From: Pseudorhodoferax soli
GTDB lineage: Bacteria; Pseudomonadota; Gammaproteobacteria; Burkholderiales; Burkholderiaceae_C
Reading direction: 5' to 3'
DNA: 54,020 nucleotides
Assembly (NCBI RefSeq): GCF_003337555.1
Contig: NZ_QPJK01000003.1
Coordinates: 1 to 54,020, forward strand
Positions 17,178 through 26,236 of this stretch are shown here, one piece after another. Position 1 is the stretch's first letter; every line of letters begins with the position of its first letter. The notes beneath the pieces were generated by a model, which was not told the DNA's origin, did not search any database, and worked only from the letters and a program-made list of their open reading frames with translations. Position numbers and translations under genes: made by a program.

Positions 17178-18351
17178 TGTGTGTCTCCTCTTTAGGAACA
17201 AGGATTGTGATGTAAATCACGAGTTTTTGGGAGATTTACATTTTCTTACCTCTGCTTTAGTCATGGACGCAGGAATGTTGAAAGCGCTGTGGCATTGATC
17301 ATGATCTTGTGGATGGATGAGGTGCGAGGCGCAAGTAGTTTTAGCGCTGCGCCCGCTAGCGGTCAGCTATGCCGCCCAAAGCGGTCAGTTCGATCGCAGG
17401 TCGATCGACTGCAACGGGTGCCCGCGCCACTTTGACCCCTCGGCAGCAGTCGTTAAACCGCCGTTTTTTTTCGCGGTCGAGCGACCAAGACTAGGACGTC
17501 CGCAGGCCACTCCAGTGCGGTCGTTCGGGCCAAGCGAGCTTCAGGGGCTTCAGCGACCGCAAACTGGCGCAGACCGTTCGCTCGCCGTCTTGGAAGCAAC
17601 GGCGGCAATAGACTGGCTGCTGACCTTGAACTTTAATCGTTGAGTGACCGCCGCGCGCGAAACCCGCCATTCGCAATCTACTTGCGCGTCGGTCCGCTGT
17701 ACCGCCGACACCGGTCTGTCAGAGCCGACCATCGACTCAACCCCGGCGAGCGCCTGCACTCGGCAGGGGTGGATTGGCGCTCTGCGCCCGTTGCTGCCGG
17801 TCGCCGTGCTTGCGGCGACGTAAGCTCTGCAGCATTGCCGCCGCTGGCGCCGAAAAGGTCAGCGCGCGGTCTGGGCCAAGTTGCTGCCGACAGGCTCCCC
17901 CTGCTTGCATTGCTGGGCGACCGAACTTAGCCGGGTTTCTGACATTGCGGCCGCTGTCGCTCGATCAAGCAGCGTCGGCGCGTGCAATGACTGTTGCCCC
18001 ATCTGCAAACTGGTGCTCCGCATCCGTCGGCGCGCCGTGCCCTGAAGACCCGAAAGGCAGCTGTACGACAGTTGCCGTTCGTCGCCCGTACTTCCCCTGC
18101 AGTGATACCTTTTGCCAGTGGCCGACTATTGTTACGGTATGGAGCGGCTCGGACGAGCGTTCGTGTCCAAAGCTTCGGTATTGAGATGCCGCGTTTGATT
18201 CACGACCGTGCTGGATGTGGTCTCTCAGCACGGCTGGCGCCAAACAACGTGTGAGGGCCTGCACCCAAGGCGCAGACATTAAACAATTCTGATGATGACG
18301 GCTGGTTGACTTCGGTGCTATACCCCAATGCATTGATTGGGAGAAGAGACT
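17178..18351. other. Non-coding region rich in diverged intergenic repeats
   Basis: About 1.2 kb with no convincing gene. Short motifs recur with a CGGTC core (GCGGTCAG, GCGGTCGTTCG, GACCGC). The part at 17640-17735 is homologous, in inverted orientation, to 24380-24480. The region looks like a cluster of dispersed chromosomal repeats of the type seen between genes in Burkholderiales. Promoters for the diverging amidase and hydrolase genes must lie at its two ends. Confidence 0.5.
17640..17735 (+). repeat. Inverted repeat copy A flanking the caspase locus
   Basis: Aligned by eye with the reverse complement of 24380-24480. TGACCGCCGCGCGCGA is exact, followed by one mismatch and ACCCGCC. GCGCGTCGGTCCGCTGTA is also exact, followed by diverged CACCGGTC and GACCAT blocks. 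Similarity is roughly 80 percent over about 95 bases. Confidence 0.75.
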
Positions 18352-19206
18352 ATGCGCTCATTCGTCGTCATTGCCTGGTTCGCCGTCTGCCTGTTGCTGA
18401 GCGTCGCAGAGCACGCCAGCGCTGCGCCAAAAGTCTTCAACGACTACGTACTGAAGGCCGTAGATCATCTGGCCCGGACCCGATCCGGCCTGGGCTACGC
18501 CAACGCCGCCTACACTCGCAACCTCGATTTCGGCGGCGAACCGCTTCGCGCGACGCGGCCGCCGGTCTCGATGTGCGTCGCCGCGCAAATTGAAATCATC
18601 GTCGAAGCCCTAAACATGTACGCGGCCGAAACGGGCGACCAGTCTGTGTACAGGTTTCTGCCAGTTTTCCAGTGGCGTTCTTTGCGCTCCAGGAGCTTCA
18701 GAGGAATGGTCTGGATCTCGGATAACAAGGCGTCGCGAGGAACGGGCCATGCACTGAACACATTCGGCATGGGTACAGAGAGGGAGTTCGAGAATCTCAT
18801 CCCGGGCGACTTCGTCAACCTCAACCGCCTCAAAAACAAGAGCGGCCACGCAGTCGTGTTCCTTGGCTACATCGACAGGGCTGGCGTAGTACTACCTCAG
18901 TACGGCAGCAACGTTGTCGGCTTTAAATACTTCTCGTCCCAGGGCTCGCTCCAGAAAGGCGGCTTCGGATACCGGAACGCGTACTTTGACAATGTCTATT
19001 GCCCGACGAACGAGGGACCCATACTGCGCGACTGCGGAGTCGCTCGCAGTCGGACGTACCTGACTGCCGGTCAGATGTTTCACCCCCACGACTGGGATAA
19101 ATCGGCTCGCGACAAGGCAATCGCTCTCGAACGCAAGAGTCCCAAGGGTCCGGTGCCGCCGTTCGATTTCAAGTTCTTCAACGGCGTAACGACAGACATG
19201 GAATAG
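18352..19206 (+). CDS. Secreted papain-fold-like (NlpC/P60-type) hydrolase
   Basis: A 284-residue exported protein with a signal peptide at about 1-24 (ending EHASAA). The candidate nucleophile is Cys75 in PPVSMCVAAQIEIIVEALN, at the start of a long helix as in NlpC/P60 and CHAP enzymes. The candidate general base is His166 in SGHAVVFLGYID, followed by a polar strand (LPQYGSN). No binding domain is attached; the last 60 residues are Lys/Pro-rich. The ATG at 18352 follows GGGAGAAGAG. Only 8 bases separate its stop from the start of the WD40-caspase gene, so the two are almost certainly one operon. The family name is inference; the Cys/His arrangement is what is seen. Confidence 0.65.
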   Translation: MRSFVVIAWFAVCLLLSVAEHASAAPKVFNDYVLKAVDHLARTRSGLGYANAAYTRNLDFGGEPLRATRPPVSMCVAAQIEIIVEALNMYAAETGDQSVYRFLPVFQWRSLRSRSFRGMVWISDNKASRGTGHALNTFGMGTEREFENLIPGDFVNLNRLKNKSGHAVVFLGYIDRAGVVLPQYGSNVVGFKYFSSQGSLQKGGFGYRNAYFDNVYCPTNEGPILRDCGVARSRTYLTAGQMFHPHDWDKSARDKAIALERKSPKGPVPPFDFKFFNGVTTDME

Positions 19207-19214
19207 GTGGCCGC

Positions 19215-22200
19215 ATGATTCGGATCCTCGCTCGAATCGCGCTGATCTGTCTTGCGGCCTCGTCGTCAGTCGCAGCGCAGACCAAGGAGTCGGATATCAA
19301 GCTTTCCGCCTTGATCGGGCATAGTGGCTCCGTCATTGGGCTGAGCTATGCGCCCAGCCAGAAGTGGCTGCTCTCGCACAGCTACGACGGCACCGCGCGA
19401 CTGTGGGAAGTTGCTTCCGGCCGTGAAGTACGCCAGTTCACCGCGTTTCCGGACGGTGTCAGCGTCGCCCGATTCAGCCATGACGGAACAGGGGTGTTCA
19501 CCGGCGGACACAGCGGTCAACTGCAGCTGTGGAATGTGGAAAGCGGCCATGAAATCGGCCGCTTCATTGGACATACCGCGCCGATCCAGTCGATAGCGAC
19601 TTCACGCGGCGGCAAGCTCGTTGCGACCGGGGCAGGCCCAGTTCCTGCCGACAAGATCATCGATCCGACCGTTCGCGTCTGGGCGATCGCATCCGGTCAG
19701 CCGCTCGTCAAGTTCGAAGGCCACACATCGTCCGTCAGGTCCGTTCTGTTCTCGGCGGACGACAGTTCGGTGCTGAGCGCGTCATCCGACGGAACTGTCC
19801 GACGCTGGGACATCGCCTCGGGCAGGCAAGTCGCCATCGCATCGTTCGCCACCGCCGACATCAGCGGATTGACACTTTCGAGTGACGGAAGGTGGGCCAT
19901 TGCCGGCTTTGAAGGAAGCGGAACGCGCTCTCTGGTCGTTCTCGACGCGACGACACTCGCCGAGCGACGTTCGTTGGGCTCCAGGCCGATCAACGCCTTC
20001 GCGCTGGCGCCCAACGGTTCGCGGGTCGCTGCCGCCTACCGGAGCGGGGAAGTGGACGTCTGGGATACCGAGACCGGAAAGCTGTTAAGCACCCTTGCCA
20101 AGGTGGGCGACCAGCGTTCGCCACGCTCCCTGGCATGGTCTCCGGACGGTTCCGTCCTGCAAATCGGATTCGACAGCGGCAGTATCCTGAGTGCCGACGT
20201 CTCGACAGCGCTCGTTCGACGCTTTTTCGGAGGCAGGGCCGAAGGCGTGACGGGCATCGCGCTGTCCAAGGACGGCCGCATACTCGCGGCCGCGCTGGGC
20301 GGCAAGCGCGTCGCAATCTGGGACCTGGAGAGCGGGCGCCAGACGCGTTCCTTCCTATCCGGGCCCGATGTGGTGGCTTCTATCGCAATGGCCAGCGATG
20401 GCAGCCTGCTCGCCACCGGCTCCGGCATCACCGACCCAAGCCAGCGCGCGGGAATTGCGGACAACTCGCTTCGCCTGTGGTCCGCAACAGACGGTCGGCT
20501 GCTCGCCACGATGGCCGGCCATCTGGATGCCATCGTCGACGTCCATTTCCTGGAAGACGGAAAGCGCTTGGCCACTGCCAGCGCTGATGGGACGGCAAGG
20601 CTGTGGAATATCGAACGCAAGAGCGAGATCGCGCGCTTCGGGTCCAGCGGGGAGAAATTCTTGGCGGTCGCCCTTTCCCCAGACGAGGACTACCTGGCCG
20701 CAGCGACGGAATCGAATGCTGCGCTCGTCTGGAGCGTTAAGACCGGGCAGCTATTAGCCAAACTTCAGGGACCGTCGTCGTTCTTAAATAGGTACGGAGG
20801 ATCAGTACGTATCCAGATGGCTGCCTTGAAGTTTTCCCACGACGGGAAAAAGCTCTTCACCGCCAGCCACGACGGGATTCTGCGGGAGTGGTCGTGGGCC
20901 GATAGGCAGTTGCTCTTGGGGCATAGCACCGGCTCTGCCACGTTCGCTTTCGCGTTGGCCCCCGATGGCAACACTCTGGTCACTGCGGGGGAGCAGCCAG
21001 TGATTCAGCTCAGCAAGGCCGACGTCGCGGCGGGCGCGCGCATGCTGGTAGGCCATGACGCGCCTATTCTTCACCTAGCCGCCACCGAGAAGCGCATCGT
21101 GTCCGCGAGTTCCGACTGCACCATCCGCGTCTGGGACGCAGCCTCCGGGGCCGAGCTGATCAAGCTCATCTCGTTCCGAAGTGGCGGATGGGCCGCGATC
21201 GACCCGGAGGGGAACTTCGACGAACCCAACGCCGGCAATGGCTCGGACCTGTACTGGGTCGCCGGTCTCCAGACGCTGGATCTCGCCAGATTCAAGGAGC
21301 GCTTCTATCGTCCCGGGCTAATCGCTCAGCGCTTCGCGAGCGGCGCACCGGCGCAGGCCGCGGCCGCTGTGCTTCGGAAGGTCGCGCTGGGTCCGGAGGT
21401 CTCCGTTTCGGCAGGGCGATCGACGTTCGACGACGCGCGCCTGTCCATCGTGGACCAAGGTGGCGGCGTCGGGACGCTGCGGGTCAAGGTCGACGGGAAA
21501 CTCGTGCTCGACAAGGTTGCCCTAACTCGAACGCCCTCCAGTCATACCTATCTTCTTACGACGAAGTCGCTGGCGAAGTGGCTCGATCCCAGTTCGCCTA
21601 GTACCGTGACGGTGGACGCCTTCAATGCGGACGGCTCGCTGTCCGGCCCTGTCACAAAACTGGAGATGTCGATCGCTAGGCCGTTCTCTGCATCTACCAA
21701 GCCGAGGCTCTGGGTCTTGGCCATCGGGATCTCCGAGTACGTGGGATCCGACGGCGCATTCGATCTTCAGTTCGCCGCAAATGACGCCAGTGACATGGCG
21801 AGCTCCATCTTTCTTGGCGGAGAAGCGCTGTTCGGAAAGGGCCAAGTCGACGTTCAGCTGATCGCGTCTGGAAAAGCGCCCGCGTCGCGGCCGACGAAGA
21901 CCCGCATCCGGACGGCCTTCGATCGACTTCAGGCAGCGAAGTCGAACGACGTCGTCGTCGTCTACTTCTCGGGGCACGGCCTCAGTTATCACGACGAGTA
22001 CTACTTTCCGACGGAAGAAGTCAACAGCCTTGACATCAGCGACGCGGCCGTGCGTCAGGCGAGAACGATAAGCGGCGAGGAGATCGGCAAGTGGATGGCC
22101 ACGCCCGCACGAAAGCAGGCGGTGATTTTCGACACGTGCGCAGCGGGCGCGGTCGGTCGGCGACTAGTACGCCCGAAGAGCGCAACCCCCGATATCGTTC

Positions 22201-22877
22201 GCGCGCTGGACCGCATGCGTGACCGTGCCGGGCTCTACGTCCTGATGGGATCGGCCAGCGACAAGGAGAGCTACGAGGCCTCGCCCTTCGAACGCGGCCT
22301 GCTGACGCACGCCCTTCTGGAAGGTCTGCGCGGGGCAGCGACGTTCAGGGACGACAAGTTCGTCGCGGTCTCTTCGCTGTTCGATTTCGCGAAGGAACAG
22401 GTCCAGGACCTGGCGCCGGAGATCGAGAGCGTGCAAATACCTTTCGTATTCGCGCCAAACGAGAAATCAGAAAGCTTCGACATCGCGGCGCTCGACAGTT
22501 CCCTACGGAGCCGCATCCCGTTCCATTCCAAGAAGGCGGTACTTGTGCGGCCCATGATGCTGAACATGGACACGAAGGCGGATGATCTGGCGCTCACACC
22601 TAAGCTGACTCAGGCCCTCAGGGAAGGCGCGAGAGGCGACAGCATCGGCAACGCTCCCTACGTCTTCTACGACGTCGCACAGATTCGGGGTGGAGTGTCG
22701 GCGAGCGGCTTCTACACGTCGGCGAATGGGAGATTGGCCCTTTCCGTCGTCGTGCGAGGAGACAAGGCGCAGCAGAATCTGACTGCCACCTGTCCGTCGG
22801 CGGATCCGGCAGCGTGCGTACGCGACGCGGCAAAGTCCATCGGCAAGGCAGCACCGGCCCTAGCATCGTTGCGATAG
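19215..22877 (+). CDS. Exported WD40-repeat caspase-fold (peptidase C14) fusion protein
   Basis: A 1220-residue protein. The signal peptide is at 1-21 (ends SSVAAQ). About 14 WD40 repeats follow, to residue ~660 (first GHSGSVIGLSYAP...DGTARLWEVASG, last GHDAPILHLA...CTIRVWDAASG), enough for two seven-bladed propellers. A linker GGWAAIDPEGNFD and KERFYRPGL lead to a beta-rich region (about 700-825). The caspase domain then runs from ~830 (RLWVLAIGISEYV) to ~1075, with catalytic His921 in YFSGHG and Cys975 in IFDTCAAGA, both intact. The last 145 residues are unassigned. WD40-caspase fusions are known in multicellular and soil bacteria, and an exported one beside a secreted Cys hydrolase is notable. 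Length and reading frame are uninterrupted. Confidence 0.92.
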   Translation: MIRILARIALICLAASSSVAAQTKESDIKLSALIGHSGSVIGLSYAPSQKWLLSHSYDGTARLWEVASGREVRQFTAFPDGVSVARFSHDGTGVFTGGHSGQLQLWNVESGHEIGRFIGHTAPIQSIATSRGGKLVATGAGPVPADKIIDPTVRVWAIASGQPLVKFEGHTSSVRSVLFSADDSSVLSASSDGTVRRWDIASGRQVAIASFATADISGLTLSSDGRWAIAGFEGSGTRSLVVLDATTLAERRSLGSRPINAFALAPNGSRVAAAYRSGEVDVWDTETGKLLSTLAKVGDQRSPRSLAWSPDGSVLQIGFDSGSILSADVSTALVRRFFGGRAEGVTGIALSKDGRILAAALGGKRVAIWDLESGRQTRSFLSGPDVVASIAMASDGSLLATGSGITDPSQRAGIADNSLRLWSATDGRLLATMAGHLDAIVDVHFLEDGKRLATASADGTARLWNIERKSEIARFGSSGEKFLAVALSPDEDYLAAATESNAALVWSVKTGQLLAKLQGPSSFLNRYGGSVRIQMAALKFSHDGKKLFTASHDGILREWSWADRQLLLGHSTGSATFAFALAPDGNTLVTAGEQPVIQLSKADVAAGARMLVGHDAPILHLAATEKRIVSASSDCTIRVWDAASGAELIKLISFRSGGWAAIDPEGNFDEPNAGNGSDLYWVAGLQTLDLARFKERFYRPGLIAQRFASGAPAQAAAAVLRKVALGPEVSVSAGRSTFDDARLSIVDQGGGVGTLRVKVDGKLVLDKVALTRTPSSHTYLLTTKSLAKWLDPSSPSTVTVDAFNADGSLSGPVTKLEMSIARPFSASTKPRLWVLAIGISEYVGSDGAFDLQFAANDASDMASSIFLGGEALFGKGQVDVQLIASGKAPASRPTKTRIRTAFDRLQAAKSNDVVVVYFSGHGLSYHDEYYFPTEEVNSLDISDAAVRQARTISGEEIGKWMATPARKQAVIFDTCAAGAVGRRLVRPKSATPDIVRALDRMRDRAGLYVLMGSASDKESYEASPFERGLLTHALLEGLRGAATFRDDKFVAVSSLFDFAKEQVQDLAPEIESVQIPFVFAPNEKSESFDIAALDSSLRSRIPFHSKKAVLVRPMMLNMDTKADDLALTPKLTQALREGARGDSIGNAPYVFYDVAQIRGGVSASGFYTSANGRLALSVVVRGDKAQQNLTATCPSADPAACVRDAAKSIGKAAPALASLR

Positions 22878-22899
22878 TTCGAGCGAAGTGCCGCATTCG

Positions 22900-23101
22900 G
22901 TGCTCAGCGTCACACGCAAGCTCGCGCGGTGCCAGCCATACGCTGCATCCACAGGGGTGTTGCGCGCCAGCTCGCGACTGTTGATAGGCGAGCCCTTAGC
23001 ATGCGGGCGATGGCGCGCACACCGACACTCTTCTGGCGCATGCTCGGAATCGTCATGCGGTCTTCGGGTTGGAGTTGGTCGAATCGGATGGTGGATGGCA
23101 T
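22900..23101 (-). pseudogene. IS30-family transposase N-terminal remnant
   Basis: From the ATG at 23101 the frame reads MPSTIRFDQLQPEDRMTIPS and GVRAIARMLRARLSTVASW, matching the N-terminal HTH of IS30 transposases (normally AIARxLGRSPSTVSRE). The continuation is out of frame and the catalytic domain is absent. Only about 200 bases remain. Confidence 0.6.
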
Positions 23102-23444
23102 GTAAACACCTTACAGCAGGGGGTGTTGCACTTAATATTCGAGGCCGCCATGCTCGTTCGGTTCGTTGGTACTCGGCCAGGTCACGTCGGCTACTCTTGA
23201 GTCTCCAAATGTCCCATGCAAGACGGACAGCTAAGCCGCAACTGATTTTCGATCGCTCGGCGCACGCTCAGCCATCATCAGTTTGGAGGAAGACAAACAT
23301 ACAGGGCGGTTTCAAAATTGTGGAGCCCAGCCTAGCTATATCAAGTGTCGGCTACCGATGCAGGACGCACTCTCACCACTGCGCTGAGGGGTCTTCATGA
23401 TGTGGGCACGAGCATCGGCGATTACGTCGTTTTAGGAGGCCCAG
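23102..23444. other. Intergenic stretch upstream of the secreted peptidase gene
   Basis: About 340 bases with no recognisable gene. It should contain the promoter of the gene at 23445, whose AGGAGG ribosome binding site ends 5 bases before the ATG. Confidence 0.5.
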
Positions 23445-24224
23445 ATGTCCATAGACCTCAGGCAGTTCGTCCTCTACCTCTGTGTGGCCATCTGCCCGTG
23501 CGCTGCGCTCGCATGGGATCCGATAGGCGACCTTCAGAATCCCGGCCGGATTCTCCGCAATGTCGAACGAGAAGTTGGAAATGCCGGTCAGGCAGTTGAT
23601 CGAGCCCGCCTTGAAGGACAAGCTCAAGCTGGGGCACCGGCCTTTCAGGGCTGGCTTCAGGAGTCAAGGAACACTGCCCGGAATGGTGGCACATCACCTA
23701 TACCTGACCATATTCGAGGTCAGGTATCTGGCTTCTTTGACGAAGGACTTCTGCACAGTGTTCGCTATAAGGTTGGAGATGCAGGAATTTTCAATCTGGC
23801 AAATCTATCGATCCAATATGGCGGTGCGGGAGCTGTCACGCTGATTGACACTATCGTTTTTAAGAATTCGGCGGATGCCGAGAACAACGTTGTCTTGTGG
23901 GTTCACGAGTTGAAGCATGTACAACAGTTCCGAAACTGGGGTACCCGGGATTTCACGATACGGTACCTACGGAGCTGGAATGGGGTGGAGGGTGAGGCCT
24001 ACGCCGCCCAGGACCAGTACATTCAATGGCGAAACAGCCAGAGTGCGGCATCCCCTCCACTGGCGCCGAGGTACGCTAGTCCACAAGTTGCCTTTCCGCG
24101 CCCGGTCGGGGCAACTGCATGTACAACGTCTTACGGTGCGTGCCCCATGGGCATTGCGATTGCGGCTGGATCTCCCTGCTATTGCCCTTCGATGTACGGC
24201 CCCGTTTGGGGGATCGCACGATAG
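23445..24224 (+). CDS. Secreted HExxH metallopeptidase-like protein
   Basis: A 259-residue exported protein with a signal peptide at about 1-23 (ending CAALA). The zinc-binding motif is HELKH at 154-158 in LWVHELKHVQQFRNWG, followed by a downstream acidic candidate third ligand in VEGEAYAAQ (Glu182 or Glu184). The HELxHVxQ pattern recalls the DUF4157 / eCIS-core metallopeptidase-like family. Upstream of it, a strand-rich region (LSIQYGGAGAVTLIDTIVF) fits that fold. The C-terminal 60 residues are Pro-, Gly- and Cys-rich (four Cys). AGGAGG precedes the start. The function and target are unknown. It lies in the group of exported hydrolases but is separated from the caspase operon by an IS30 remnant. 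Confidence 0.75.
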   Translation: MSIDLRQFVLYLCVAICPCAALAWDPIGDLQNPGRILRNVEREVGNAGQAVDRARLEGQAQAGAPAFQGWLQESRNTARNGGTSPIPDHIRGQVSGFFDEGLLHSVRYKVGDAGIFNLANLSIQYGGAGAVTLIDTIVFKNSADAENNVVLWVHELKHVQQFRNWGTRDFTIRYLRSWNGVEGEAYAAQDQYIQWRNSQSAASPPLAPRYASPQVAFPRPVGATACTTSYGACPMGIAIAAGSPCYCPSMYGPVWGIAR

Positions 24225-24904
24225 CGTCTGCATTTTCCACGTAGTCAGACACGCTGACCCTGCTGCGGCGGTCACCAGATGGAACTAGGGGAGCGACTTC
24301 TTTCTGAAGATGCCGAGCGAACGCTATGGGCGCAGAGCGCCAATTCATAGCTGCTACGAGCAGTCGCTCGTAGGGGTTGGTGGATGGTCAGCTCTAACTG
24401 ACCGGTGTTGGTAGTACAGCGGACCGACGCGCACGTCGAACGTGAAGGCGGGTATCGCGCGCGGCGGTCATTCAGCTATTGATCTCAAGGAGCAGCCAGT
24501 TCCGACCTGACGCGGGCAGTGACTGGCTGAACGACCGCAGATGCTCAGGAGCAGTCGCCCGCTGCGGCGCCACGAAGGACAGCTCCAGGCTCGTAGCGGG
24601 CATTCGACTCGGGCGGCCGGGCGGTTGCTGACCGGCCTGTAGAAGTCACTCTCCAAGGTCGGTTCCGGGCCGATGAACGGCATTGGGAGTACGGACAAAG
24701 CCGAGTCTTCTTGTCTTGCGTGCATGACAGCGAAAGCTTTGCGACTGTTCTCGTCATCCTTGCTTGGGCCGTCCGCCCCAAAACGGCAGCGCCTCTGCGG
24801 CGCCAGGCGGACGGTGCGGAAGAGTCAACACACACAGATCGTTACATGTTGTAATCGCGCATGACGTAATGTGATGTGGAACTTCTGTGCCGTCCAGCCA
24901 CCCG
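24225..24904. other. Non-coding region with diverged repeat copy
   Basis: About 680 bases. The part at 24380-24480 is the inverted partner of 17640-17735, and neighbouring sequence has similar short motifs. No gene is recognised. Confidence 0.5.
24380..24480 (-). repeat. Inverted repeat copy B flanking the caspase locus
   Basis: Reverse-complement homologue of 17640-17735; see that entry. The exact shared blocks are TCGCGCGCGGCGGTCA and TACAGCGGACCGACGCGC on the plus strand. Confidence 0.75.
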
Positions 24905-25177
24905 ATGACCATAGAGGGTCTTCAAGGCCCCGATCTACTCACCACATCCACCGCAACCGTTATTGATTCGCAGCACCTTTCCGTCGAGGTCCTTGGCGCT
25001 CCGCCTGCAATCCACCTGATAGCTCTCAGAATGGCTCAGGGGGGCCTGACTGTTCAGTTCCGGGGGGTCCGCTTGGCGCTAACGCACTTCACCGTGTTCA
25101 ACCAAGGGGACCGAGGCCGCCTGGTGTTCACTGCGACGCACAGGCCGGCCTCCGGCCTGGCCGACACTGAGACCTAA
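24905..25177 (+). CDS. Small protein of an unnamed family (copy 1)
   Basis: A 90-residue soluble protein with no signal peptide or membrane segment. The C-terminal half (LTHFTVFNQGDRGRLVFTATH) is nearly the same as LTRFTVRNQGDRGRLVFRADH in the protein at 31740. The preceding LSVEVLGAPPAIHLIALRM aligns with LDVLILGTPEALRTVAQRM. The two therefore share about half their residues over 60 positions, which supports both being real genes. The start may instead be the GTG at 24887. It converges with the next gene, their 3' ends overlapping by 4 bases. I recognise no function. Confidence 0.7.
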   Translation: MTIEGLQGPDLLTTSTATVIDSQHLSVEVLGAPPAIHLIALRMAQGGLTVQFRGVRLALTHFTVFNQGDRGRLVFTATHRPASGLADTET

Positions 25178-25512
25178 GGCGCGTTGCCTGAGGCATCCCG
25201 GGCCGCCATAGCTTCTAGCGCATTGATGCTGTCGTCCGTCCCAGGAAGCCGCCGGAATGCGTCTAGGGCCAGCAGCATTGCTGGCCTGCTCAGCCGCTGC
25301 AGGTGGTAATCCATCTCAAGCCGCGCGACCAGTTCCAAGGCGGTCGCACGGACCTCCGTGTCCTCGGCAAGTCCTGCGGCCTTCCTGATGGCCTCCAGCT
25401 GGATCAGCGCGGACGGATAGTGGTGCATGTAGCCAATGTAGGCGACGGCGTAACGACTGGCGCTGAATCGTCGCAGGGGTTGTCCCTTGGCAGGTCGAGC
25501 ACCTAAGTTCAC
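25174..25512 (-). CDS. Hypothetical helical protein
   Basis: A 112-residue, predominantly helical protein. The N-terminal 20 residues are basic and Ala/Pro-rich. The middle, SALIQLEAIRKAAGLAEDTEVRATALELVARLEMDYHLQRLSRPAMLLALDAFRRL (read in pieces), forms several amphipathic helices. No family is recognised. It could start later, at the Met in YMHHYPSAL. It converges with the small gene to its left, sharing 4 bases at the 3' ends. Confidence 0.5.
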   Translation of the reverse strand: MNLGARPAKGQPLRRFSASRYAVAYIGYMHHYPSALIQLEAIRKAAGLAEDTEVRATALELVARLEMDYHLQRLSRPAMLLALDAFRRLPGTDDSINALEAMAARDASGNAP

Positions 25513-25695
25513 GGCGGTCGCGGTGTCGGCCTACCTTCTGCGCATGTCACCAGCCTCAAGCTTGGCGTCTTGGGCAGACCCCTCGTGCCGCGCCTGCGTA
25601 GCCGTCCGGCGAACTCGCCTTGACTTGGAACCGCAAGGCATGCGGTCGTGTGGTCACGGGTCCGCAGCGATTCGTGCCACCTCTACAATTCTTCT

Positions 25696-26058
25696 GTGAC
25701 TGCCAAACGCCGAGCCCTCATCCTGCTGATTGCCATGGTCTGGCAGGCACTGGCGTGGGTCACCCCGGCCCATCTTGACCACCAAGCCGAGGTCATCGCG
25801 CACATGGTCGTGCACGCGCAGGAAGTGGACCACCACCACCACGCCGACCAAACACTGCATGTCGAGGACGACAGCGGCGAACCACCTCACCAGCATGCCA
25901 ACCAGGCGGCGCAGCTGCCTGGGTTGGCCCCGGCGATGAGCCTTGCGGCAAGCGACCCCGTCCCATCGGTCCTGGTGCCAAGCGCAGGCGTCGGGCATGC
26001 GCCTGTCTATCTCGAAGGCCCCCTGCGGCCTCCGCAGCGCAGCGCACAACAGGCCTGA
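25696..26058 (+). CDS. Histidine-rich exported CzcI-like protein
   Basis: A 120-residue protein starting at GTG. The first 25 residues form a signal-like hydrophobic segment (RRALILLIAMVWQALAWVTPA). A His/Asp/Glu-rich stretch follows (about residues 30-70, including DHHHHADQTLH and PPHQHANQ), then a Pro/Val-rich tail. Its size and layout resemble small periplasmic metal-responsive proteins such as CzcI. It precedes the HupE/UreJ-like gene on the same strand, so a role in sensing or buffering a divalent metal is likely. This is inference; no catalytic motif is present. Confidence 0.6.
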   Translation: MTAKRRALILLIAMVWQALAWVTPAHLDHQAEVIAHMVVHAQEVDHHHHADQTLHVEDDSGEPPHQHANQAAQLPGLAPAMSLAASDPVPSVLVPSAGVGHAPVYLEGPLRPPQRSAQQA

Positions 26059-26067
26059 CAGGCCTTT

Positions 26068-26091
26068 GCCACGGCCGCGCTAGGCCGTGGC
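26068..26091. repeat. Hairpin between CzcI-like and HupE genes
   Basis: GCCACGGCC and its exact complement GGCCGTGGC are separated by 6 bases, just after the stop of the His-rich gene. No T-run follows, so it is not a classical terminator. It may stabilise mRNA ends or attenuate read-through. Confidence 0.6.
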
Positions 26092-26236
26092 CGTGCTGGT
26101 GGTCCACCAGCGCCCCCTATCTGTCCGCTCGGCATGCCCCTGAAGGCGCGCCGCGCTCGGAACATCGTTCCGCGACCAACCCTGCCGTCGCACCGCGCGG
26201 GTTGGGCTGTTGCAACACACAGAGGGCTCTTGCTCC

